This document shows positions 12,150 to 24,500 of a stretch of DNA of 64,000 nucleotides, piece by piece. This DNA is from Enoplosus armatus (Eukaryota; Chordata; Actinopteri; Centrarchiformes; Enoplosidae): the NCBI RefSeq assembly GCF_043641665.1, contig NC_092198.1:10801001-10865000 (forward strand), written 5' to 3'. Under the pieces are notes generated by a model. The model saw nothing but the letters and a program-made list of their open reading frames with translations, was not told the DNA's origin and searched no databases. The first letter of the stretch is position 1; every line of letters begins with the position of its first letter. The position numbers and the translations under genes were made by a program.

Positions 12150-14819
12150 TTACTCATAAAGAATAGTTTAACTATTCCTTCAAGTTGTTGATCTCTTGTT
12201 TTTTACAGTCATATTTACCCCTTCATACTTATTGTGAGCATGTCATCCTGGGTGATTGGACTTTGAATGGCCTGCCCTCTGAGGTGGTCAGAGGCCATAA
12301 ATAAAATATTACATGTTTGCAGTCTAACTAGGATTTAAAAAAACCAGCTGGTTTGTCATTATAATCACAGAAGGGTGTGCAACAGGCCTTTCCCTTTCTA
12401 AGACATAAACATGTCAAAGAAATGTCTTTGGAAATTTGCAAGTAAAAGACAGTAGAGTATGTCTTTGATCTGCATATTGGAGATGCATTTTACAGTAACG
12501 TTATGCAATCACAAGGCACATAAGAAATATTGGCATGTTAATCCCAAATATAAAGGAGAGCCTATAGTAGAGCATTACTGTTTGTGAGTCTAAAACCTGG
12601 AGCTGAGCAAACCAGTATCTGGTTTCAGCTTCTGAAGTGTGAGGATTTGCTGCTTTTATTTGTTTTGGGTGATTGTAAATAGAAGATCTTTGGGTTTTGT
12701 CAGGTTGGACAAGACAAAGCAATTTGAAGATGTCACTTTGGACCTTTGACAGGCATTTCTCACCATTTTCTGATATTTTGGAAATCTGTTAAGGAAGTAA
12801 TGTCTGGTTTGTACTTCATAAAGACGTCATCACCTTGGATCTCCTTATGAGTCTGTTATTTTATGATGTAAACTATCTCTCATACCTTCTTCTCTGTTGA
12901 TCTCCTCCCTTATGTTGTTGTTTATCTCCCCCTTTTTCTTTTAGCAAATGGCAAAACATCTGTTTTTTGCTCTTTGACACTGTTGGCACTACATTGGCAG
13001 TCCTGACCCACTTTTTGAAATGTTTACAGTTATTGTTTTGGGCTATCTGCAGCAGACACATTGCTCTATACATTTTTTGGGTCCTGAAAAAACAACAAAC
13101 AAACGGCCAAACGAATGGCAGCCAAATCTGGGAAGACAGTAACTGTTACAGACGAGTCTAATCACCTCAGCAGCAGCTCCAACAGTCCCCATCTCTGTCT
13201 CTCTCAATGTGTTCACCTCTCTTACCCTGCTATCTCTCCACCCTCAGTCTCTCTTTCCACATGGCAGGAGTCTATCTGCTCAATCTGTGTGCTCTGGTTG
13301 TGTGTGAGCATATGCATGCATGTGCATTTTTGTGATTGTGAGTCAGTGGGTGCATGTGGGTCCTGTTGTATGCCGTCCGTGTGTTATGGTCCTCACGTGG
13401 CTGCGGACAAACTTGGACGTTTTGGGGCAGGGGACCCGCACCTTTACATCTATCTGCAAAATGGACAACTGCAGACGGAAAAATAAAAGTCTATTCTTAC
13501 TCTGGATGGACCTCAGATAAACAACACACACCCTTCTACTGTACATACATACACACAACCTACATCTCAGCAACATTTGTTGTAATACAACGATCTCTGT
13601 ATTAGGGAATTAAAAGAGTAATGTATGCTATATCATAGGGGTAAAGGGTTTGTTTGACAACTAAATTGTGTTAAAATGTGTCACCTGTAACATGAAGTAG
13701 TAGAGTTTGTGGTGTTTGGTCACATATAGGTTACAGTGTGCTATCTGTGGGTCTATTTGTGCCAATTCAAGGCAGGCTTGTCCCATATTATTTTCATTTC
13801 AACAGATTTTATTTTCACAGTAAGCATCTTTTGTATGAACCATACAGTCATATTTACTACATGCTTTATTTTTAGAATTGCCCATGCTGCTTAACTTTTA
13901 AACTTGTCGAGTGGCTGACAGTACCACAACTTCTCCTCGAGCGCTGACAAAACCGTGTTAAAGGTTATTTCACTTCATGTCATGCTCAAACCTGAGGAAG
14001 TTCTATTTTCCCTATTTTTAACCCTTTATGTTTTTTTCACTTTCACATGTGTAAATCCTGACAGAATAAGTCAGATTGTATAAATACCTGATTCCTGTGG
14101 TAATGTTGGCTGACAAATCTCTGGTATTCTTTGGTGGCATTCTTATTTTGTTCATCCAGGCGTCATTGCGACTCCATCATTCCAAGTGTCATTTCATGTG
14201 AGCACAAATATCTGTGTTACCGTGAATACACAGGTTCAGGTAATACAGAAATCAAATCTGTAGGCCAATTTCATGGAGTAGGAAAAGCACAGGTGTAAAT
14301 AATAACATTAGCAATGGCTGAATTCCATTTTGCTGCTTCAGTTTCAGGGTCCTGGTATTGTGCATGCTGGCTCACTGTCACACTGTCATGGCTTACTGGG
14401 ACTCTTGAATAGAACGGCACCATCGTTAATTATTAGTAACACCTGTACTGACAAATCAAAATGTCTGCTGTGAGAAACGTTTAATATTTAATCAAAACAG
14501 AATGCAAACTTTATTAATTGCTGCTCTGACATAAAAGCACTTTTTTGCACGCTAGTCGAGGCAAATATTTCCACGCTTCTTTTAAACAATTAACTTTGCT
14601 TCTGTTTCACTTCTTGACCTTGTTGAAGCATAATCCGAATACAGTAAGAAAGCAGACAAACCCTGTTTCAGCCTCACTCTTGTTTTTCCTCTTTCTCTCA
14701 CTCTCTCCCTGTCTCTTCATCCCTTCTCTGCCCACTTCTCTCATCATCTGCGTACCATGGATGGGTAGGGTAGTTATCAGGCCCGGCCAGCCCAGCCCAG
14801 CCCTCCTACCTGACCGCTG

Positions 14820-14833
14820 CCAGCAGGGAGCGG
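14820..14833 (+). promoter_or_regulatory. CTCF-like motif 3' of MYB
   Basis: CCAGCAGGGAGCGG differs at one position from the vertebrate CTCF core consensus CCASYAGRKGGCRS. It lies in a GC-rich patch (about 14750-15000) about 2.7 kb beyond the MYB 3' end. A single motif match is weak evidence of binding. Confidence 0.3.
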
Positions 14834-16138
14834 CTGCTCTTGCCTGAGTATCTCTGACCACAACAGCACCCAGGGAATGAGGAAATCAGGCTAGAGTAAT
14901 CTATGCAGGCCCAGAGCACGCTGGCCAGCGAGTGTGTGCATTTTGTGAGTATGCCTGCGCGTGTTCAGGAGCCCGCCACTTCTGCAACATCCGGCTATAA
15001 ATCTATTGTGACATGTCAAACTGAATTTATGAGCCAATCTGCTTGCGACAGACTTGTTTGATTTGAAAAGGGAAAGGAGGATGGAATAAAAAATGTAGTA
15101 GTGAGAGTGAACTTCTGCTTTGACATTTAGAGCTTAATATTTCCTTAAAAATGTACCTTTATCATATGAAACTTTTTACAAAGGTTTACCCTTTAACATT
15201 TCTATGTTGTGTCAAAATGTAAACATGGTTCAATAAAGTCTAAATGTGAAAATAACATCTGAAACTGCTGTTTGCATTCAAAACAGTTGTTTGCCAGTTA
15301 CACATGTTACATCCAGAAGTCATGTCTTTCTTGACTTATCCTTGTTGCCATGGCATCTCTGGACCAAAAGCTAAACAAGGTATCCAAGAAGAGAAAGGTA
15401 CAATCACACAATTGTTAAGGGGAACATATTTAGGCCTGTGATAGAGATACCTGACATTTTTGCATTTCCTCCTTAGCTGAAAGGTCAGCACATGTTTTTT
15501 TCTGTTAAAGAGGATATAAATGGGAGTCATTTAAACTTCTACTACAATGGCTTCACATCACAACCCCACCTTTGTCATCTTTTTGATTCCGAATTTAGTT
15601 CTATCTATTCTCTATCCATCTGTTTTAAAAAGGTATGAACCACCTACTTTAACTCAGCTTGATGATTTGTTTTTATAGCAATTTTTGCTTTTTTAAAATA
15701 CTTGGATTTGCCTTTTATATGTAATTTTTATTTTTCACAAATGAATTTCTTTGCCCTCCTTTACTATTTCACATGTACTTTAATGTACGTCAAGTATCCA
15801 TTTATGTGTTATTTTAGTGTCTGTTTGCTCCTTGTGAACAAGAACACTCTTCTGACCTGAAATGAACTCGACAAAATTCATCAGTGTTTGTTGATATTGT
15901 GTATTATCACACTCTGCTGTTGCCTTTCTCTAATGATTGCTGCACTGCACTGTTGATGATAACACAGACCCAGACCTCATATACTGCTTTCACTTGATTA
16001 AAGGAGCTAACACTTTATGGTCCAGTCGACTGTATGAAGTCACTGAATAGTAAAAGATGACCAACTATTCACACTGTTGGATGTTATGTCTTATAATATC
16101 CATCTGGGTCTACATTGTTTTTGTCAATAAACCACCAT

Positions 16139-16173
<35 letters not shown>
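16139..16173. repeat. (AC)n microsatellite
   Basis: About 17 AC units. A 10-base G run lies further on, at about 16723-16733. Confidence 0.9.
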
Positions 16174-16175
<2 letters not shown>

Positions 16176-17548
16176 CAGCTGCCTTCTCACTCAGTGGAAG
16201 CAGGTGTCTGTAAATCTCGTGGGGTTTGGGGCTTTGGGTTTTTTTTTCTTTTCTGGTGTAGTAGAAGATGAAATTCCCAATGTGAAAGTCTGCGTCTTGC
16301 TCTGGTCTCTTTCCACAAGACACCCCTACCCTCACGTACACACAAAACCACACACACTACAATTGCTGACGGGGGATTTCAAACCCAATCTGGTGAAGTT
16401 GAACAACTCAACAAACCTTCACTATCATCTCTTTGCTGTCTGTTTACACTATTATTGTTACAATAGTTACAGCCACAACCTTTTATAAATATATGAACAT
16501 ATATTTGTCACTTAAAGCTGCAGTAAGCATGCATGCACCCAGAGGAAACTATTTCTGTTGGCCCTGCCTTAAATATCACAGTTGCTGTTAGATGTGTCCA
16601 TCATGATGAATGTCATTTCTGTTTATGTATCCCTCCGAGACTACTACTTGAGATGGGAATCTATATTTGAGGGCACTGTGGTAGATCAGAGTGAGGTGGG
16701 GGTGCAGGTGGCAGGAGAGAGGGGGGGGGGGGGTTGTGAGAGCTAGGAGGGAGGGGGTGTAAATATAGCTCCTGGTCTGAGTCTGGGCCCCTTGGCTTTC
16801 ATGGCCTCACAGGAAAACAAGTCTCCTCAAGAGACTAAATGCAGAGCTCATACATGTGTGCAAGTGTGTGTTTTTTGGAGAACAATGAGGAGCATGGTGT
16901 TTCATACAGTCATTGTACAAAGTACATATTCACATGTGCTTACACTTGTGTCTGAAGTATGTCTGTGTAAATAAATTGAGGGCCAGTTTCTTCACCAGAG
17001 AAAACGTTCTCGAAAAAAAGAGGCAACAGTTGGGTAGATTTGCTTATAACCTTCGCTGGCTGGGAAACTCTACACTCACTTGTTAATTGGCAGATGGAGG
17101 GAAAGTTTTATGATATGCTCTCCACAGCTTTATGACAACAAACCACCTTTGTATCTGCAGGATTGTGCGTGTGTGGGCGGGAGGTGAGGGTGGATTTGAA
17201 TACTACAGTTCTAAAAAAAATTTGAATACTAGATAGGTTACACTTTGGAGACACCCGAGAACAAACAGTTCATTCACTTAGAGGAATTACTCTAGACAAT
17301 AATGTGGCTTCACAGTGCTATTTACACTTGTGACTTCAACCACTGCAGGCTATTTGTACAAAAGTTATGACTATCAAAAGCATATTTGCAGCTTAAATAT
17401 ATGGAAATGTTGTGCATCATCTTTCAGGAACCACTTTTGAAATGCTTTGAATCACTATGACATCTTCAGCTTAAGTTATTGTGTTGTGTTTTTTAAAATA
17501 ACATTCCCAAAATGACAGTGAACACAAGGCTGTAAAAAAACAACACAC

Positions 17549-17554
17549 TTTATT
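17549..17554 (-). terminator. MYB: MYB poly(A) signal AATAAA
   Basis: The minus strand reads AATAAAGTGTGTTG, a canonical hexamer followed at once by a GU-rich element. It is the last strong poly(A) signal in the AU-rich 3'UTR and precedes the gene-poor interval. Confidence 0.7.
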
Positions 17555-17567
17555 TACTCGGCAGTAT

Positions 17568-17876
17568 ATAAAAGTATAAAAACATGAAAACTTGGCATGT
17601 ATAAATGCTTTTATAAAATCACTTTTGCTCAAAAGCTAGTATAAAAACAAGGCATTAAACGTATAAAAAGATTGTCTGCTAAGTGTTTGACATGAGCTAC
17701 TGCAGTCTTAGTAAAAAACAAAAGGCTGATTGAATATGCAGTATAAAACAATACAAAACTATTCAAAGAAATGTGGAAAAACAACAAACATACAAAAGTT
17801 TCAACTGGGCTTTTGTTTGTAGCATAATATAAAAGATCAGTGTTTCGTACTCCCGCTTTTTATGGAGAATATAAAA
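17568..17876 (-). promoter_or_regulatory. MYB: Cluster of eight UUUUAU elements
   Basis: On the mRNA strand TTTTAT occurs at 17568, 17576, 17613, 17641, 17663, 17743, 17829 and 17871 (lower coordinate of each). The nearest is 14 nt upstream of the AATAAA. UUUUAU is the classic cytoplasmic polyadenylation element bound by CPEB, and position within 100 nt of the hexamer is the functional arrangement in oocyte mRNAs. Function here is inferred. Confidence 0.5.
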
Positions 17877-18710
17877 TTCAAGTGCAGCTTGGTCTTACTC
17901 TTACTGGGTGAAGCTCATGGTTTCAAACATATAAGCTCATTTAAGATTTTTTTTAATGTATAAATATACTATATATACTTTTTTAACAAATATAATGTTT
18001 GTTCATTGAATGTTTCCCCATACAGGATACTGTGAAGGCCAGAAATTAATTTAAAGTTGAAATGAAAACTACATTTTTATGAAATACAAAAAAGGTGCCA
18101 ATGTGGTAACCGGGTAATACTAATAAGTCTGGCCCCTTCTGGTGTGTGAAACATGATAATTCATAGTTGAATAATGATGTAAGAATACATGTAGCTGTTC
18201 TTGTTAAGTAGTTAAGTACATCAGATGGCACAGACCAAACACTTGAAATTCTCAGTAAATCCATTGTAGCCTGAAAAAACTAAGAAAAAAAAAAAGAAAC
18301 AGAAAAGTTTCATGACTGAAATACAGAGGTCAGTTTTGAATTAATGAATATGCCTTTGGATTTATGATAATGCTAATAGGGCTTAAATACTTAACTTACA
18401 ACACTGCTCCATTGGCCAATTGTAAAAAAAAACAAAAAAAACTACAACATCAAAGCAAAAGAAATAAATTAATCAACTTGTTCTTTATATTAATATCAAA
18501 ATTCAGAATTAATAATACAGCCCAATGCAAATTATATAGCCACCGTTCCCCATTTACAATACAACATTGATAATAATACAATGACAAGACCAAAAGTGAT
18601 AGGACGTATATTTCTAAAAACCAAAAGCAAATTCAAAACAAAAAATGTATAGTCTTTGGTTGGTTGAAATCCAACAAGTGTGAGTGTAAAAACACCAATG
18701 GCATAGAGCC

Positions 18711-18730
18711 TCTCCCAACTGTTGTACCAC
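18711..18730 (-). promoter_or_regulatory. MYB: miR-150 target site in MYB 3'UTR
   Basis: The plus strand here reads almost like miR-150 itself, so the MYB mRNA is complementary to it. Against the human miRNA as I remember it, bases 1-9 and 12-19 match, with mismatches only at 10-11. The mRNA contains the 8-mer TTGGGAGA and the site starts about 75 nt after the stop codon. MYB is an established miR-150 target in mammalian lymphocytes. Confidence 0.75.
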
Positions 18731-18804
18731 AACAAATATGTAACCCGCGGCGCTGCGTCCAGCGCAGGGATTGTTGATGTTTCCAGATCAACATGTGTCT
18801 CTGT

Positions 18805-21480
18805 CTACATGACCAGTGTCCTCGTAGGGTAAGTGTTGATGTACTTGTGGCTCTGCTCCGAGGCCAAAACGTGCTCCTCTGTTTTCCCACAGGTCACCTG
18901 CTCCCAGGAACCGAGCTGCTGTTGCCAAGACAAGGAGAGGATGATGAGTTTTTATGGTTAACATGCAATCACCACAATTTCAGTATTATTTTTTAAACTT
19001 AGATCAATAAATACATGCATACAAACTGATACACACCTGTAGTGGGCTGCCCATGCCTCTGCGAGGGTGGTGGTAGGGTTTGTGTCCATCTTCACTCAAT
19101 AATGAGCTAGTAAGCAGGTCCTAAAGGTCAATGTAAAAAACATATAAGTCAAGCTGATTTACAGAACCACTATTACATCAAATACCACAACAGTGCTCAA
19201 AGTACAACAGCACAAGAAGCAGAGGGAGGAATGGCTTTCACATACTCTGAAGTAAATTTTTATTTGAGGTCAAGATTGTGAGTAATCCTTTAGTAAACAT
19301 GAAGGTCAAATGCAAGCTTACAGGTACTTCCTGTGCGGGGCCGTTGGGGGAGAAGAGCTGTGTGTGAAGGTCTTGTCCTTCCCACTGCATGCACGGGCTC
19401 CTCTCACATGGGGACTCCACCTAGGACCCAAAACACATCGTGGTCACGTAACGTACATAATTATCAAGGGTTGTGCAAACTTGGCAACATACAGTATCCC
19501 AAACTAACGCTACGGATCTTTCTTGACTACTTGTTTTTTGCATATGTGTACGTGGTTATGTTGAAAGTACCTCTTGTTTTATCTTCTTCAGAGGAGGCTG
19601 CTCAATGGCGCACTCCATCGGCTCCTGCTTGATGGACTCTACCATCTGCTGCTCCAAAGGGGCATTCTGGAAAGGATACAAATCCTCCAGTTAGTCACAA
19701 GCACAACTGAAGTTAACATGACAAATTCGAAACTCAAGATAGTTTTGAAGTCTCTTTCTCACCAGTAGTTTGAGGGGTCCATACTTGGCCTCCTGCAGGA
19801 CCAGGGCTGACCTGAAAGGTGTGGGTGTACAAGGAGATGACTCCAGGATTGAACGGCGAATGTTTGGAGTTCTGAACCTGAGAGAGAGGAAGAGAGAGGG
19901 CTGTTTGTAAAGACTCATTCACCACACTTCTGCTTAACTGCATAATAAAATAGGTTAGAGATAGACCCACTCACATTTCATTCTCTTTCTGGGGCCTGAC
20001 GGTATGGTCGATCACAGGCTTGGAGTCCACAGGCGAGCTCATTGGTAAACTGTCGTTGTCGGAGTGCTCTGAGCTCATTGACTGGCTGAGAAACTGTGAA
20101 AGAAAAGGAAGGAAACCGATCAATCAAAGGAGCTTGACAGATTTATTTTAAAGCTGTAACAATCTGGCAGATCATGGGAGCACACTTCGAACAGCCGAAA
20201 CTACAGAAATGGAGAGGAAAGGAGAAGAGCAGACTGGTGCTTCAAAAGATATAGAGTTAAGATATAGATGAAATGAAATAAAACAAAAAGATGGAAAACA
20301 GCAGCAAAAGCACTAATTCTGAATGATTGGTTGCTGATATCATTAGATGGCAGGTTGGTGATTAGATGGATTCTGATCACACACGGCTACTTTAACTACC
20401 TGTGAGGGTGAAAAGGGCAGGTTTCTGCCTGGTGAGGGCTTGGGAGTTGAGCAGATGAAACCAGCCCATTCTTTGTGAGCAGCTCTTGAGCCCTGATTGG
20501 GCAAGACCCTGTCTGTTTTGAGAATGCTCCTATCCAAAAGCCCACTGGTAGTGGCCTCATCCACTGAGGAGAGGCTCTGGGAAAAGGGTGGGAAAATATG
20601 GGTCAAGGCCCACTACTGGGGAAAAATCTATATTGCTAAATGCTAAGCTATCTTTTTCATCTGACACAGTTGGTCATGGCCCACAAAAATGAACTACACG
20701 TTATCTTAACATATAGCCCAACTATGAACTGAAGGCAGACACTTACTGAATCAATGACAGATTCCATGAACTCTGGAATAGTATTTGAGAACGTCGGACT
20801 GCTGTGATGGCTGTTGCTGCTGTTGTTGTTGATATTGTTGCGGCTGTTATTACTGTGGGCACGTGTTGCGGAGGCGCTCTCCTCGGGTAGGCAGCTCTGG
20901 TCAAGAGGAAGGGCAGGAGCGGCTGCCTGGTGATGAGGTAATACCATCCCCATACCCTCTGAGCTCTGGCTGGCCCAGCTTGGATAGGGCAAGTTCATCT
21001 AGGGAAGAAAAGAATATAGAGAGTGAGGACTAAAAATAATCATCTGAAAATATGAGCACAGTAGGGTGAGTGTAAAACAAGTGTCTAAAAAGCACAAGAG
21101 AGAAAATGCAAGCCTGACAATAGGGGAAGAGGTGTAAAAATGAACAAATGAGAAAAAGAGAAGAAGAAAGGGAACTTTAATGTAAAGAGTGACAGAAGTG
21201 TTGAGTAGAGGGTTGCACAAGGGGTCATGCACAAGTGCAAAAATGGTGATAAGGTCCTATTTCATCACTTTTGCAGAAACAGACCCCCCAGATGTTTCCT
21301 CCTCCTTATTCACACAAACACACACACATCCAACCACTGTCCTTAAAGCCAGGTTCAAACACACATGCACATAAATTGTTCTGTCACACTAAAATATTTT
21401 GAAGCTCACCCGCACCCACGCTTACACAGACACAGACACACACACACAGACACACAGACACACACACAGACACACACACA

Positions 21481-21513
<33 letters not shown>

Positions 21514-24500
21514 ATGCAACTTACTGGTAGTGATGGCTGGCCTCTCAGCTCATCTTCTGTTGACATGAGCAGCAGTTCGATCTCTTTCACCCTCTGCTCC
21601 TTCTCAGGGTCCTCCTCATTATAGTGTCTCTAAGCAAAAGAGAGCAGGAGGCAGATGTGAGCGACAATTTGAACCTGTTCATCTTCTCGTCTTACAATCC
21701 CTTGTGTTGCCTCACTATCGTGATCAATTATACAGCGTTTACTTGCCACTCTTACCTGTATAGCAGCGGTTCCATGCTGGGGAATGTTCATGATGTTCAA
21801 ATGCAAGGCCATGGGGAACGGTACCTGTTAAGACAATCAGAAACATGTCCACAAATCAAATAAATGAATCACCTGCATCTACACAACTAACATTATTTAG
21901 TTTTCCTGCCAGCATCCCAAGTTTTGGTTTAAAGCCCACTCACTCGGTGTGTATAGGTGTAGTTGAGTGGCGACAAGGGAGGCAGCTGCGTGTGACTGGG
22001 TGAGAAACCCATGATGTGATTGTTGGTCTTGACGTAGGCATGGTTGATGGGGAGTGAGGAGTTGCTGTTCTTCGATGAGGCCTGCAGGTAACCCTCCTGT
22101 TCCACCTTTCTCCTCATGGTGGAGTTCCAATGGTTCTTTATAGCGTTGTCAGTCCTGGATGTCATGAATAACATAACATATTTACTTATAGGTTATTCAT
22201 TACGAAACAAGCAAAATGGGAAAACATCCTGGGCCTCTGGTAACGCTTGATAGCACTATCAATACAGGCACACACAAAGGCTGCCACAGATAGACACAGT
22301 CTCAGTCATGCACACACTTACACACACATACAACTGATAAGGTTATCAGGACAGGGCAATTACAATCATGTCAAAACTACAGTATCTTTTTTTCTCTCAT
22401 TCCCTTTTTTGATTCTAGGCCTTTCTCTTTTTATATTTTAACCTTTTTCCTCCCAGTCATTCTGTACACCTATCTTTCATAACAACAGAAATACTTTCTG
22501 TATTCACACCATCATCTTCTTTCATGTTCTCTGTGCTCACTTCATCCCTTTTCTCACTTGTTTCTTCTCTTTTCAATCCTACTTTAGCATCCTCCCCTCC
22601 ATTTCACCCTCTAAACCGCAATTGCACAGCCAACCAACAAGGGTTCCGTGATTCATCTAGCTTCTCTTTTTCTCTCTTCTTGATTCTCTGCCTCACCTGC
22701 CGGGGAGCAGCTTAGCGATTTCAGCCCAGCGGTTGCCCAGCTTCTCGTGTGCCTGGTAGATGATGCGGTCCTCCTCCTCAGTCCACGATGTCTTCTTCAC
22801 CTCCGGGTTCAGGTGGTTGTGCCAGCGCTCACGGCACTGCTTGCCGATACGCCCCTTCAGGTGCTTGGCGATCACCGACCAGCGCTTGGCTCCATACTTT
22901 TGGACCAGCTCAATCACCTGGGGTGGGTGTGTGTTTGTGTGTGTGTGGAGGAGAGAAAGAGGAAAGACGAGAGGGGAGGAGGAAGAGCGTTGAAAAGGAA
23001 GAGAAGTAAAAGGTAGTAGAGGGGCATGAGGAAAGAGGAAGGAAGAAGCAATAACAGGGAGGAGAGGGAGAAGTAAAGGGGTGCAGAGTAAGAAAAATAA
23101 CAAGGTAAAAAGATCACAGGTATATGAGGGGTAGAGTAGATAGGATATGTAAGGGAGAGAAAATGACAATAAAAAACTTGTTAGTTACACAGACAAATCT
23201 CAAAAACGTATATACATTGTGTCATTGAATGCTTCTCCTCTCCTCCCCCCTTCCCTCTTTCTTTATCTTTCAACTTGTAGAGGTGATTGAGAACACCTGG
23301 TGGTGAGCAGCAAGGGAGTTTCCAGTGGAACGTTAGCCACTCTGCTAATCATTACAGTGGCATCTGGGTGGAAATATAATCCCTTCAGACTAGTTCAATA
23401 AATACTTGACAGGTTTTAAGAGACTAAGTATGTTAGTTGTTGAGTAACACCAACTAAAAATGTGCAACAGCAGCCAAGGAGTTGCTACAGAATAGTTGCT
23501 TTAATCACACAGGAACATAAGGTAATTGTCTTTTCTTTCTTTTTTTTTTACCCTGGATTACACTTGATTGCCTGTTTCCTGAGAGTGACATCCAATTATA
23601 TTACTCCAAAAGAAATTACCAAATGTAACACAGCATCATTGATTTGCAATGATTTGTGTGACCCATAAAGCCCTGTGTGTATTTTAAAGTTTTCATTAAA
23701 GTCCTAAAAGGTTGTTTTCTTACCCTCTGGTCCTCCTCTTTGGTCCATGGCCCTTTGATGAGTTCTGGGTTAAGAACCTTCTGCCATCTGTGCTGGCACT
23801 GCACATCTGTACGATTCTGGTAGGAGAGAGCAAAGGGATTAGTAATCATCCTTACACTATTGGAGGTTACATTAAATCAGCAAAGAACAGAAATAAAACA
23901 CAACTTTGCCACAAGACTATATTGCTAGATGTTGCTTGTACTTCTGTCTTGTCTCTGTGTGCCTGTGTGCATGCATGTCTGTACCCACAGACCTACTACT
24001 TACAGTTAGTAAGCTTGCAATGACTTTCCAGTCTTCTGATCCATGAAGCTCAACAAGTTTCTTCAACTTCTCATCCTGAAAAAAGAGAATACATATTGCA
24101 GTTTGTCAGACATATATGCCACTGCAATGAACATGTGAATGTGGTTCAACCACCAGACAATAATAAAAGGAAAGGTTCCCAGGTTCCTGGGAAGTGATTT
24201 CTCCTGAGGCAATTTCTATTCAACATGTGAGCTGTGTGAAATATTTTGTATTGAACAGCAGGTTGTGAATTGTTTAGACAGGTGTCTGTGTGTGTACCTC
24301 TTCTCGCGTCCAGCGTGTTTTGCCGAGGTGGCGTTTCCCTGTTTTTGCCATTGTCCCATCATAATCGTGTTCATACATCTCGGTCTCCTCCTCATCCTCC
24401 TCACTACTGTAAACACTGCAGACACACACACACACACAGAGAGAGAGAAAGAGAACTTTAAAAACCAAGTGGAGGTTGTGTGAAAAAGAATAGTGGAAGA

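Larger units (their letters stand above)
130..17529. other. Gene-poor interval 3' of MYB
   Basis: No exon with both splice signals and a recognisable protein was found on either strand in these 17.4 kb. The open frames present are short and many are translations of (CA)n or (TG)n tracts. The interval holds one dispersed repeat, about a dozen microsatellites, a short telomere-like run at 6408-6424, AATAAA hexamers at 1267 and 2311 that could end a gene from the left, and a CTCF-like motif at 14820. A tract near 4310-4490 is rich in GCTAGC/TTAGCTAA words of the kind often seen near teleost promoters, but no coding exon follows it. Confidence 0.6.
17530..18804 (-). other. MYB: MYB 3' untranslated region
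   Basis: From the TAG stop down to the poly(A) signal there are about 1.27 kb of AU-rich sequence without coding potential. It carries a miR-150 complement near its start and UUUUAU elements near its end. The left limit is set about 20 nt past the hexamer at 17549-17554 and is inferred. Confidence 0.75.

Noticed and set aside
1..17529. Search for AHI1 SH3 or WD40 exons
   Set aside because: No open frame shows an SH3 or WD40 signature; only the edge frame at 1-129 is possible.
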